A DNA stretch of 64,000 nucleotides from Flavobacteriaceae bacterium (GCA_024640565.1 JAHEET010000004.1:44303-108302), one strand, 5' to 3'. Counted from the stretch's first letter, positions 56,801 through 63,871 are shown. Made by a program: numbers and translations. The notes: generated by a model not told the origin, from the sequence alone.

Positions 56801-57185
56801 TGTCGTCTGTTTTTTTGGTCGTTGTAAAACTGTACAGTGGTCCGGTGTTTGTACGATTCGGAACTATCAATTTTTTATCAAAGGGTGCATACACTTTAGT
56901 AACGAATTCGGGAAATCGAAAATAGTTGACTGTAATTTCGGGATATTTTTCAGCATCAATCATTAAGATTGCCTTTAAAAAATCGACCTGATATTCTTGT
57001 GGATTGATTCTTTGTTGAAACTTGTTTCGCACTTCAAAACGTTGCGAATTAATAGGAATTGTATCTATTTGAACACTGTCTTTTTGAATGCGAAATGTCT
57101 TGGTTCTATATTCTTTAGATACTTTTTGCCCTTGGATCTTCGATCCAATAAGTAGCAGTACTAAGAACAAAAAACTTTTATACAT
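53811..57185 (-). CDS. large outer-membrane beta-barrel protein
   Basis: An 1124-residue secreted protein with signal peptide YKSFLFLVLLLIGSKIQGQ. The N-terminal part (to about 330) has a beta-sandwich-like plug. The segments GPYKIVGPNNEPAIVIIAGSE, VYVNGVLLEAGENKAYTIDY and EITFNTTFPITNDMRIWIEF resemble the SprA-type repeat region. The rest is a long series of alternating beta-strands with aromatic girdles ending SIQLKALF. It is not SprA itself, which is about twice as long. First of three envelope genes; a calcium-like motif DYNNDSVQDFDEFE lies near residue 820. Function unknown. Confidence 0.8.
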   Translation of the reverse strand: MYKSFLFLVLLLIGSKIQGQKVSKEYRTKTFRIQKDSVQIDTIPINSQRFEVRNKFQQRINPQEYQVDFLKAILMIDAEKYPEITVNYFRFPEFVTKVYAPFDKKLIVPNRTNTGPLYSFTTTKKTDDIQLFEGLKTKGFLTRGVTSGNNQNTVTNAALDLEISGKISSAVSLRANIFDTNIPLQENGYSQNITDFDRIFIELYSNNWRVKAGDIRLQNQESYFLNFNKQIAGLQVAASLNENVNIAASGAISRGKFSTFTVVGIEGNQGPYKIVGPNNEPAIVIIAGSESVYVNGVLLEAGENKAYTIDYNLSEITFNTTFPITNDMRIWIEFQYSDRNYTRFITYEEVGYTSEKLNVSGYFYSENDAKNQPLQQILSEAQKQTLANAGNNTDLMFSESAFIDTFNENKLLYKKVVNGGVAVFEYSTDATEELYTVTFTNVGLNNGEYSLLRTVASGPIFEYVGAQLGNYSPIIKLIAPSKVQVFVVKSDYKSSEKTRFNSEIAVSNNDANLFSTIDDNQNTALAAKIGWQEILIDKKWQLKSDINHEYVQQNFNTEQGWEPVEFNRDWNILTNNATKNYFQSAFTLQNKKADFVSYRYNSLRYNNAFKGNKHEIISKLRFDKTNFSTKISLLENTSSVEDNSFFRARASLNHYFSSSWVGAFTNAEINDRKDSNQEYINTSHRFKEYEAYLGIGDTAKVFAKFGVNFRTNDSIKSNRFTEINNRKTIYLNSKLVDTKKTNLLVYANYRVTQNNFTSDKKSLNSKVVYHQKLLNDFLNLNIAYETSSGNVARQDYLYVKTEIGQGFYTWIDYNNDSVQDFDEFEIAQFQDQANYLRIPLPNLRFIATQRAKWQQSIGINFAKWKVKNGLKKLLSHWSNQTFLVTDNEQERIGNSFNFNPFDFDENKLIGLNYNFRNQLYFNRNLQKYSTTFTVGNSKNLQQYFIGNQENTLQQTQIDFNHKFADFWVLDLMVKRSENNLKTENFNNRNYEIIAKEIHPKISFSYTNNHRFSAFYHFKNKVNTLEDFESLNQQKFGLDYFHIRKNKNQLSANATVFLNTFTGNINTPVAYQMLEGLQPGKNYTWNLLYSQKLNAFLNLSVSYLGRKSENSKTIHTGSIQLKALF

Positions 57186-57235
57186 CTCGTATTTAGGATA
57201 CTAACGTTGAATTTTCTTTTTTAATATTTTAAAAG

Positions 57236-57715
57236 TTAAAAAAGCGATTGTTGTTTTACGGGGTTTTCGTGATCTAAAAGCCATTTTTTTCGCCAGACAC
57301 CACCAGCATAACCAGTTAGTGATCCGTCGGAGCCTATCACTCGATGACAAGGAATGATGATCCAAATTGGATTTTTGCCATTGGCAGCAGCAATGGCACG
57401 AATGGCCTTAACATCTCCAAAAGCTTTGCTCTGCGCCCTATAACTCTTCGTTTCTCCGTAGCCAATTTTCAGTAAAGATTTCCATACTTTTATTTGAAAT
57501 GGAGTTCCTTTTGGATTCACCGTTAAGTCGAAATGATTTCTTGTTCCCTCAAAATATTCTTGCAACTGAGCAACACATACCTGCAAACATTTGGGCACAT
57601 TTGTAGAGGTTTCTATGGCATCGTCTATGACCACAATTGACTGAATGCCATTTTCATCGCCAACAATTTTTGCGGTTCCAATGGGTGTTTTGTAGAATGC
57701 TGTTTTAGATTCCAA
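57236..57715 (-). CDS. ogt: methylated-DNA--protein-cysteine methyltransferase
   Basis: Suicide repair protein removing alkyl groups from O6-guanine and O4-thymine. The 159 residues carry the PCHRV active site with C123, followed by IGSDGSLTGYAGGVWRKKWLL. The N-terminal half is the short Ogt type without an Ada domain. Its first 11 bases overlap the end of tatD, so it is translated with it. Confidence 0.94.
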   Translation of the reverse strand: MESKTAFYKTPIGTAKIVGDENGIQSIVVIDDAIETSTNVPKCLQVCVAQLQEYFEGTRNHFDLTVNPKGTPFQIKVWKSLLKIGYGETKSYRAQSKAFGDVKAIRAIAAANGKNPIWIIIPCHRVIGSDGSLTGYAGGVWRKKWLLDHENPVKQQSLF

Positions 57716-58469
57716 AGACGTCTTTTGAATTTTGTGTTGTTATTGCTGCAATTTCATTGAAAGACAAACCATAGAGGTCTACCAACTTATCGATGACCCT
57801 TGTAATAAAGCTGCTTTCATTTCTTTTTCCTCGGTAAGGTACTGGTGCTAAATAAGGCGCATCGGTCTCAAGGACAATGTGTTGAATGTCAATTTCGTTT
57901 AAAAAAGTATCGATCTTCCCATTTTTAAAAGTAACCACGCCGCCAATGCCTAATTTCATATTGTAAGAAATAGCTTTTTTTGCCTGCTGCAACGTACCAG
58001 AAAAACAATGAAAAATCCCGAACAAATCAGCTCCTTTTTCAGTTTCTAAAACTTCAAAAATTTCATCAAAGGCTTCTCTGCAGTGAATTACAATGGGTAG
58101 CTTCTTTTCTTTTGCCCATTGTATCTGTGTTCTAAAAGCCTCTTTTTGTTGTTCTAGAAAGGTTTGGTCCCAGTACAAATCAATACCGATTTCACCGATA
58201 GCAAAAAAGTTTCGTTGATCAATCCATTTTTTTACCAGTGCCAATTCTTCTTTGTAGTTTTCTTTTACTGAAGTAGGGTGTAAGCCCATCATCAAATACA
58301 CCTCATTGGGGTATTTTTTCTCTAAGTCGAACATCCTTTCGGTGTAGCTACTGTCTATCGCTGGAATAAAAAACCGGGAAACACCAGCGTCTTTCGCACG
58401 TTGTAGCATTGCAGCTTGATCCGTATCAAATTGTTCAGAATATAAATGGGTGTGTGTATCTGTAATCAT
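57705..58469 (-). CDS. TatD-family deoxyribonuclease/hydrolase
   Basis: Metal-dependent hydrolase of the TatD family (3'-exonuclease in E. coli). The true start is the ATG at 58469 before ITDTHTHLYS; the 18 codons upstream in the open frame have no family match and precede the metal-binding HTH. Other ligand motifs are GEIGIDLYWD, IHCREAFDE, IFHCFSG and LETDAPYLAP, giving 254 residues of normal length. It overlaps ogt by 11 bases and is divergent from the aspartyl protease gene. Confidence 0.93.
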   Translation of the reverse strand: MITDTHTHLYSEQFDTDQAAMLQRAKDAGVSRFFIPAIDSSYTERMFDLEKKYPNEVYLMMGLHPTSVKENYKEELALVKKWIDQRNFFAIGEIGIDLYWDQTFLEQQKEAFRTQIQWAKEKKLPIVIHCREAFDEIFEVLETEKGADLFGIFHCFSGTLQQAKKAISYNMKLGIGGVVTFKNGKIDTFLNEIDIQHIVLETDAPYLAPVPYRGKRNESSFITRVIDKLVDLYGLSFNEIAAITTQNSKDVFGI

Positions 58470-58516
58470 TAAAAATGTACTTTTGTCAAACGATCTCTTC
58501 TGCAAAAATACAGTAA

Positions 58517-58972
58517 ATGGCAAGTTTAAAAAAAATACTAAAAAAAAAGAATTACCTAAAAATTAAATTGAAGAAAATGACCACAAATCATTTAGAGCTC
58601 AAAGCTTCTATTAATGGTGTCCAAGGGCGTTTTATTTTAGATACGGGTGCTTCCAACTCTTGTGTAGGATTGGATTTAATCGCTTTTTTTAATTTGGAGG
58701 CGCAGGAAAGTGAAACGAAAGCTGCGGGTGCGGGTGCTACAGACATGGAAACACTACAATCAGAACACAATACGCTTAAAATTGGTGCTTGGCAACATAA
58801 AAATTGCCATTTGGTTTTATTTAATTTAGCACATGTAAACACTGCTTTAACGCAACACCATGGAAAAGAAGTACATGGAATTATTGGGGCAGATATTTTA
58901 GAGAAAGGAAAAGCAATTATTGACTACCAAAAGCATTTTTTGTACCTAAAGAAACCTAAAAAATGGCATTGA
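58517..58972 (+). CDS. retropepsin-like aspartyl protease (clan AA)
   Basis: A 151-residue single-domain aspartyl protease; such half-size enzymes act as dimers. The catalytic motif DTGAS (D42) follows the flap-bearing KASINGVQGRFIL strand. GIIGADILEKGKAIIDYQ is the second conserved region. The basic N-terminus ASLKKILKKKNYLKIKLKK appears native, so the ATG at 58517 is kept. It is divergent from tatD. The physiological substrate is unknown. Confidence 0.85.
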   Translation: MASLKKILKKKNYLKIKLKKMTTNHLELKASINGVQGRFILDTGASNSCVGLDLIAFFNLEAQESETKAAGAGATDMETLQSEHNTLKIGAWQHKNCHLVLFNLAHVNTALTQHHGKEVHGIIGADILEKGKAIIDYQKHFLYLKKPKKWH

Positions 58973-59006
58973 GTTCGTATCTTTGAACAATTATAAAAAG
59001 AAAAAT

Positions 59007-59459
59007 ATGAGTTTGCAGCAACAGATAATGGATCAAATGAAAGTATCCATGAAGGCTAAAGATACAATTGCTTTGCGAGCCTTAAGAGCGGTAAAAGCTG
59101 CTTTCTTGTTGGCCAGTACAGAAACGGGTGCTACTGAGGAGCTGTCTGAAGCGCAGGCAATGAAGATCATTCAGAAGCAAGTAAAACAAAGAAAAGATAG
59201 TGCTGCCATTTTTTTAGCACAGGGAAGAAAAGATTTGGCCGACCCAGAATTGGAAGAGATTGCTATTTTAGAGCAATTTCTACCTGCAGCTTTGTCTGAA
59301 GCGGCATTGGAAGCTATTGTTGTTGCTGCCATTGCGAAGGTGGGCGCTGCGGGAATGAAAGACATGGGGAAGGTCATGGGAATGGTTTCTAAAGAAGTAG
59401 CCGGTCAAGCAGATGGAAAACTAATTTCACAAGTAGTAAAAAAGCATTTGATGCCATAA
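59007..59459 (+). CDS. GatB/YqeY-domain protein
   Basis: A 150-residue protein from the ATG at 59007 (the open frame extends eight codons upstream). It is the free-standing YqeY form of the C-terminal GatB domain: SLQQQIMDQMKVSMKAKDTIALRALRAVKAA, then QRKDSAAIFLAQGRKDLADPELEEIAILEQFLP. It probably binds tRNA or assists amidotransferase-related metabolism. A TATCTTTG box (58978-58985) overlaps the end of the upstream gene, so the unit has its own -7 box. It runs 10 bases before tRNA-Arg. Confidence 0.9.
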   Translation: MSLQQQIMDQMKVSMKAKDTIALRALRAVKAAFLLASTETGATEELSEAQAMKIIQKQVKQRKDSAAIFLAQGRKDLADPELEEIAILEQFLPAALSEAALEAIVVAAIAKVGAAGMKDMGKVMGMVSKEVAGQADGKLISQVVKKHLMP

Positions 59460-59469
59460 AATTTTAAAA

Positions 59470-59543
59470 GGCCCAGTAGTTCAACTGGATAGAATATCAG
59501 ATTTCGGCTCTGACGGTTGGGGGTTCGAATCCCTTCTGGGTCA
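59470..59543 (+). tRNA. tRNA-Arg (anticodon TCG)
   Basis: A 74-base cloverleaf, GGCCCAG acceptor paired with CTGGGTC (one G-U pair), A73 discriminator. The anticodon stem TCAGA/TCTGA holds the loop TTTCGGC, so the anticodon is TCG (Arg, CGA codons). T-arm GGGGGTTCGAATCCCTT. No CCA is encoded. Only 10 bases follow yqeY, so it may be co-transcribed with it or use a promoter inside it. It marks the boundary between core-like and accessory-looking DNA. Confidence 0.94.
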
Positions 59544-59547
59544 CTCT

Positions 59548-59587
59548 AACGGAGAATTGATTCATTTGAATTGATTTTCCGTTTTTT
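59548..59587 (+). terminator. terminator after tRNA-Arg
   Basis: AACGGAGAAT (59548-59557) pairs with ATTTTCCGTT (59574-59583), one G-T pair, then a T run. The loop region is a partial second repeat (TTGATTCATTTGAATTGA). Confidence 0.8.
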
Positions 59588-59798
59588 GTTTTTAAGATTT
59601 CCCTTTGTATCATTGGTATTGTTGAGAATAATTGGTTGGTTCTTAAAGTTCGAACTAGGTCATTTTGCTAGAAAGAATTATTCACAAGAATCTAATTACG
59701 TTATAACTGTTGTTGCAGCAGTTTTGATTACAACATTAGTTGCGGTTTTCATTGTTAACAATCAAAAAGAAACTTCGAAAGATGAAATTGAAGCTTAA
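59571..59798 (+). CDS. uncertain 75-codon frame after the tRNA-Arg terminator
   Basis: An open frame with no ATG (TTG at 59571), overlapping the tRNA terminator at its start. The last 35 residues look like a membrane helix followed by a charged tail (VITVVAAVLITTLVAVFIV then NNQKETSKDE), which is gene-like. The first part is arbitrary. It could be a small membrane protein with a later start, or the end of a lost gene. Confidence 0.3.
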   Translation: MIFRFLFLRFPFVSLVLLRIIGWFLKFELGHFARKNYSQESNYVITVVAAVLITTLVAVFIVNNQKETSKDEIEA

Positions 59799-60133
59799 TG
59801 TTCTTGTTTCAAAATAAATAAACTTTTATTTATTTGACCTAAAAGTTTAATACTACTTAAAAATCACTTCAAAACGAAAGTGTTAAACATTCATGTCTTT
59901 TCTTTAAAATTATTAATAATTATTATTTCTAAAAATAAGAATAGCCTATTAGCTTTAAATATAAAAAAAGAGCAAAAAATAGATGTTATGAATTGTAAAA
60001 CAATGAGAAACAACTGAAAACGGTGTTTTACGTTTTTTTACACTTTTTTTATTTAATTAGTTTACAATGAAAATTTATGTTATTGCATAAAAAAATATAA
60101 TAAAAATATAATTTACATTTGAAAAAGCTGAGT
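59799..60133. other. AT-rich gap right of tRNA-Arg
   Basis: A 335-base, very AT-rich stretch without an open frame or family match. An AT-only hairpin (about 59810-59836, AAATAAATAAA with its complement) lies at its left end. Its right part probably includes the terminal sequence of the IS30-type remnant, but I see no clean inverted repeat. Confidence 0.6.
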
Positions 60134-60300
60134 TCAACCCATAAGTGCAACAAACTTATTATTTAAGATTTCAATTGGGTTATAATAATTAAACTTTCTA
60201 ATTGGTCTGTAATTTAGTAATTTTTCTACTTCTTTTATTCTTTTGTTTGAGATCTCTCTAAGGTCTGTTTTCTTCGAAAAAAACCTTCTTATAACACCTA
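60134..60300 (-). pseudogene. IS30-type transposase fragment (3' end only)
   Basis: About 55 codons whose translation (RRFFSKKTDLREISNKRIKE, then EVEKLLNYRPIRKFNYYNP and NNKFVALMG) matches the C-terminus of Bacteroidota IS30-family transposases, with the NxRP motif. The catalytic DDE part is absent. It begins where the agarase fragment ends, so the two are fused by deletion. No transposition capacity remains. Confidence 0.7.
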
Positions 60301-61047
60301 TTCTGTAACCTCTAACCATTTATCAAAAAATGAATTTTTGTATTGCTCTCCATATCTACGCTCCAAATTTGATCTATAAAAACTATAAGTTTGACCGTGT
60401 TCAATTGGCCCAAAATGAGATTCTCTTCTATAGCTATAGTGATTTGCTAAAGGGTCATCTAACTTTGGTAACTCAAGAAACATATCGTTTCGTAGTTTAT
60501 TAACAACATGACCCGTTTTCATGGTTTCTATTGGAATGTCTATAATTCCCTTAGAGTCTTCTGGAGTAACATCTTCTGGGTCTCTATGGTATAGGCTTTC
60601 ATCTGTGTAATCAATGCCTGTGTAAGTTGTAGAGTTTGCCATACGAACATTTGCCAACCCTATGGAGAAATATAAATGACCGTCAGGACAAACAAGTCCC
60701 CATTTTCCATTTACTTTTTCTTTTCTAAAGAAACCTGTTGCTTCTAATTTTGGACCATCTATCCATCCACCATATTCACATCTATCAGGCATTAAGGTGT
60801 ATTCTGCTAAAGACTTTAATTCTTCATCTGCAAGTGTCTTTAATTCTTCATCTGAGTGTACTTTTGTAGGGAAATCACTTTTTGCATTTTGCCCAAATTT
60901 ATCTACTATACCTTTCAAGAAATTTGGGTCTCTTTCTGGGCCACTTAAGCTTAATGGCTTAGGTAAATTTACAAAAACAGCTTCTGCATTATTAATTATG
61001 GTAATTTCTGGTGGCGAAAAAATTATAGAAAAAAATACTTTACTTAA
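60298..61047 (-). pseudogene. agarase-like glycoside hydrolase fragment
   Basis: A 206-codon frame is reported from a TTG at 60918, but the same frame is open upstream to 61047 and reads INNAEAVFVNLPKPLSLSGP and ERDPNFLKGIVDKFGQN, so the true gene was longer. FFRKEKVNGKWGLVCPDG and LANVRMANSTTYTGIDY resemble the N-terminal part of marine beta-agarases (GH50-like, family uncertain). It stops at KWLEVTE, where the IS30 scrap begins. No signal peptide and no catalytic half remain. A 24-base imperfect tandem repeat (60805-60852) encodes two DEELKxLA units. Confidence 0.6.
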
Positions 61048-61108
61048 TTATATAAGTTAAATTTTAGAGTAAAAATATTTTCATATTTTTATCCAATAAA
61101 CAAAACAA

Positions 61109-61711
61109 ATGGCAAGAAAAGCAGAATTTTCAATCAATGGGCTAAGTATTTTGGCAGAGCTGAAAAAAGTAGACAGAAAAAAAATCTATGGCTGGTCTAC
61201 CATAGAGGTGTTTGATCAAAACGGTAGCAAGTGTACCCTAGCAGGTTTGGTAGAAGGACAGTATGTGATTACTTCTGGTTCTTCTGCACTAGTTTCCTTA
61301 AATGCAAAAGGGGAGGCGGTTTCAAAAAGCACATTGGTGGGTGTAGATAGCGAAGGAAATAAGGTAGAAAAAGTACCTTCTATTTATGAGCAAAAAGTGA
61401 TGTTAAGAGAAGCCTCTGTAGATGAATATTTGTCTATGGCAGTTAAATCTGTGTATCAATTGCAGATGGATGAGAATAAGGAAGCCTTGCTCGCAGACCT
61501 TAATAGCGGAAAACTTTACTACTTTGTTTTTAATTACAGAGCAGATTATGAGGGTGATGATGCTTTTTTAATTAGTAATGGTACCGAGGTATTTGCCATC
61601 ACAGGGATGAAGTCTGACCTTGAATTTATAGGCCTTGAAGATAATGAGCAGGAATTAGTCCCTGAAGAGACCCAGGTAGAAGAAGACGATATGGATTTTG
61701 CAATGTTTTAA
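61109..61711 (+). CDS. uncharacterised protein, first gene of the ligase cassette
   Basis: A 200-residue protein with no signal and no membrane segment. It starts ARKAEFSINGLSILAELKKV and has VDRKKIYGWSTIEVFDQNG. An apparently repeated beta-rich domain follows (KCTLAGLVEGQYVITSGSSA, then LVGVDSEGNKVEKVPS). The middle is YEQKVMLREASVDEYLSMAVKS and the tail is acidic (EETQVEEDDMDFAMF). I recognise no named family. It lies 11 bases before the second gene, in an operon ending with an ATP-dependent ligase, so a partner or structural role in nucleic-acid processing is inferred. Codon use looks more GC-rich than its left neighbours. Confidence 0.8.
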   Translation: MARKAEFSINGLSILAELKKVDRKKIYGWSTIEVFDQNGSKCTLAGLVEGQYVITSGSSALVSLNAKGEAVSKSTLVGVDSEGNKVEKVPSIYEQKVMLREASVDEYLSMAVKSVYQLQMDENKEALLADLNSGKLYYFVFNYRADYEGDDAFLISNGTEVFAITGMKSDLEFIGLEDNEQELVPEETQVEEDDMDFAMF

Positions 61712-61722
61712 TTAAAATAAAT

Positions 61723-62466
61723 ATGATTAGATATATAAAATTAGCCAACGATAAAAAAAGAGATGCCGAGATCACCTTTAGATCTCTCAACCCAAAGCCA
61801 TCAGTTACTATGGTAATGGAATCTGGAGATAAGGTGATTACTAGACGTGTGGTAAAAGGCACCTCCCAGACCAGTACAAAAACCCTTCTTGCCAACTATA
61901 ATGAAAAACCCAAAGAGGGTGTAGATTTTCAGATGCAACTGGCGTCAAAATTAGCAGAAGACCTTATTGCCACAGATCCAGAATCTGATTTTGAACTTAC
62001 TGGTAAATTCATTGAAGATGTATCTAGAGTGTATATAAACGAAGATGAAAAGCCAGTGTTTAGTGTTAAAAAAATTGAAAAGATTTTTTCTCCCACCGCC
62101 GAGCTCAAAGAAGAGCGAGAACCCAAGTACAACGATAGTAATATCACAGGCGAGAGTATTGTTAACTGGACGGGTAAACTGATGCCCAAGGCTAAGGTTT
62201 ACAACAAGCTGGTATTTCATAAAAAATACCAATTAAAGCACATAAATGGCCTTACGTATGATTTTCTGTTTGACATGGCCAAACAACTCGCCGATAAAGA
62301 CGCTATGATGATGATGGGCGGTGGAGCATCAGGAAAAGAACCTCTTGTCATGAATGATGGAGGAAAGCCCTACAGAGCCTTTTTAGAGGGTAGAATAAAA
62401 GGAGATAAATACTGTTTAATCCTTCACCTTACCGATCAGGAGTTAAAACCATTACCAACAGAATAA
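61723..62466 (+). CDS. uncharacterised protein, second gene of the ligase cassette
   Basis: A 247-residue protein with no signal peptide. The N-terminal half is alpha/beta (IRYIKLANDKKRDAEITFRS, ADLIATDPESDFELTG-like). The C-terminal half has YNKLVFHKKYQLKHINGLTY, a Met/Gly-rich loop AMMMMGGGASGKEP, then GGKPYRAFLEGRIKGDKYCL. The GGGASGKE loop resembles a P-loop but lacks the Ser/Thr after Lys, so I do not call an ATPase. No family recognised. It lies 11 bases after the first gene and 12 before the ligase, in one operon. Confidence 0.8.
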   Translation: MIRYIKLANDKKRDAEITFRSLNPKPSVTMVMESGDKVITRRVVKGTSQTSTKTLLANYNEKPKEGVDFQMQLASKLAEDLIATDPESDFELTGKFIEDVSRVYINEDEKPVFSVKKIEKIFSPTAELKEEREPKYNDSNITGESIVNWTGKLMPKAKVYNKLVFHKKYQLKHINGLTYDFLFDMAKQLADKDAMMMMGGGASGKEPLVMNDGGKPYRAFLEGRIKGDKYCLILHLTDQELKPLPTE

Positions 62467-62478
62467 TTTTTTATTGAA

Positions 62479-63828
62479 ATGAAAGAAATCGCACAAAAAT
62501 ACAAACGCCAAACAGCATCCAGGTATCTGCCTGTTGGAGCTCAGGAGATTACCTCAAAGATTATGGAGGCAGAATGTTATGGTGTTTCTACCAAACACGA
62601 CGGCCACTTTTATCTTCTAAGTTTTGATGGTAAAAAAGCAACACTTACAAACCATGGAGGTACTGTTATTGATGATTTACCGCTACTAAAAGAGGCCTCA
62701 GCGCTACTTAAAGGCAAATGCAAAGATGTAGTATTAGCAGGAGAATTATATCTGCACAAAGAAGGAGGGCGTACCCGTTCTTTTGATATGACAGCAGCCT
62801 TAGATGATACCTCTGCAGCTATTTACTTTGCAGCATTTGATTTGCTTAGCCTTGATGGGGAGGATATATCTATGGATATTAAGGCACTGGACCAAAAGCT
62901 TAACACGGTGTTGTCTTCAGGGAAATCTATACATGCAGTTAAAAACAGCTTTGTAGAAAGCAGAAAAGACATTGCTGCGCTCTACAAAGAAATTGTAGAA
63001 GACGGCGGTCAAGAAGGTGTTGTAGTGCGTTCTGAAAACGGCCCAACCTACAAAGTAAAACCACTAATTACCCTAGATGCTGTTATTTTAGGATTTGCAA
63101 AAGGCCAGGGTAGTAGAGCCGGAATGCTCAAAGAAGTGCTGGTAGGCTTATGTGTAGCAAAAGATGAGTACATCTTGCTTACTAAAGTAGGGAATGGCTA
63201 CAGCGAAGAAGAGCGTAAAAACCTATTAAAAGATTTAGAAAAGAAAAAGGTAGATTCTGGATATATAGAGGTATCTGGATCTAACGTGGCTTTTACTATG
63301 GTAGAACCCAACCAGGTGGTAGAGTTTAGTTGTTTGGATGTGTTTGGAGAAAACTCAAAAGGGACTATTTCTAAAATGTGTTTGAGCTATAAAGACGGCA
63401 CCTACACAGCCATGGGTAAACAGCCAATGGCCAGTGTAATTTCTCCGGTATATGTTAAGATGAGAACAGATAAAAAATCCAATACAGATGATGCGGGCTT
63501 GTCTCAAATCACGAAGATTATTTCTTTGGACAAAAATGCTGCTGAAAAAGTAGATTTGAAGAAAAGCGAAATTCTTTCCAGAGAAGTCTATGTAAAACAA
63601 AGCAAGGGCACCAAGATGGTACGCAAGTTTATGGTATGGAAAACCAATAAGGAAGCCACTGGCGAGTATCCAGCCTATGTATATCATTATACAGACTTTA
63701 GTGCTGGTAGGGCAGAAATGCTTAAAAAAGAGATTAAAGTATCAGATTCTAAAAAGCAGATCGAAGAGATTTTAGCTGCTGAGGTATTAAAAAATGTTAA
63801 GAAGGGGTGGGAGAAGGTTTGTTATTGA
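62479..63828 (+). CDS. ATP-dependent DNA ligase-like nucleotidyltransferase with C-terminal extension
   Basis: A 449-residue protein of the covalent nucleotidyltransferase superfamily. Motif I KHDG has the candidate AMP-lysine K39. Motif III is GELYLHKEGGRTRSFD (near 90). IIIa is FAAFDLLSLDGEDI (near 119). Motif IV is QEGVVVRS (near 180) and motif V YKVKP (near 193). An OB-fold-like part follows (to about 310), then roughly 120 residues of unknown domain ending VKKGWEKVCY. It has no N-terminal DNA-binding domain as in LIG1 and no LigD polymerase. An RNA ligase or capping enzyme is possible, but the IIIa and V sequences favour a DNA ligase. Third gene of the cassette. Confidence 0.85.
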   Translation: MKEIAQKYKRQTASRYLPVGAQEITSKIMEAECYGVSTKHDGHFYLLSFDGKKATLTNHGGTVIDDLPLLKEASALLKGKCKDVVLAGELYLHKEGGRTRSFDMTAALDDTSAAIYFAAFDLLSLDGEDISMDIKALDQKLNTVLSSGKSIHAVKNSFVESRKDIAALYKEIVEDGGQEGVVVRSENGPTYKVKPLITLDAVILGFAKGQGSRAGMLKEVLVGLCVAKDEYILLTKVGNGYSEEERKNLLKDLEKKKVDSGYIEVSGSNVAFTMVEPNQVVEFSCLDVFGENSKGTISKMCLSYKDGTYTAMGKQPMASVISPVYVKMRTDKKSNTDDAGLSQITKIISLDKNAAEKVDLKKSEILSREVYVKQSKGTKMVRKFMVWKTNKEATGEYPAYVYHYTDFSAGRAEMLKKEIKVSDSKKQIEEILAAEVLKNVKKGWEKVCY

Positions 63829-63871
63829 AAGTAAAAGAGATTTCTTAGAATTACAAAATACGGACTTAAAA

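Noticed and set aside
58983..59006. Longer start for the yqeY gene
   Set aside because: The eight extra codons are lysine/asparagine-rich leader and overlap the -7 box; SLQQQIMDQMK is the family N-terminus.
62290..62350. P-loop-like GGGASGKE in the second cassette protein
   Set aside because: A Walker A motif needs Ser/Thr after the Lys; here it is Glu, and no Walker B or NTPase context follows.
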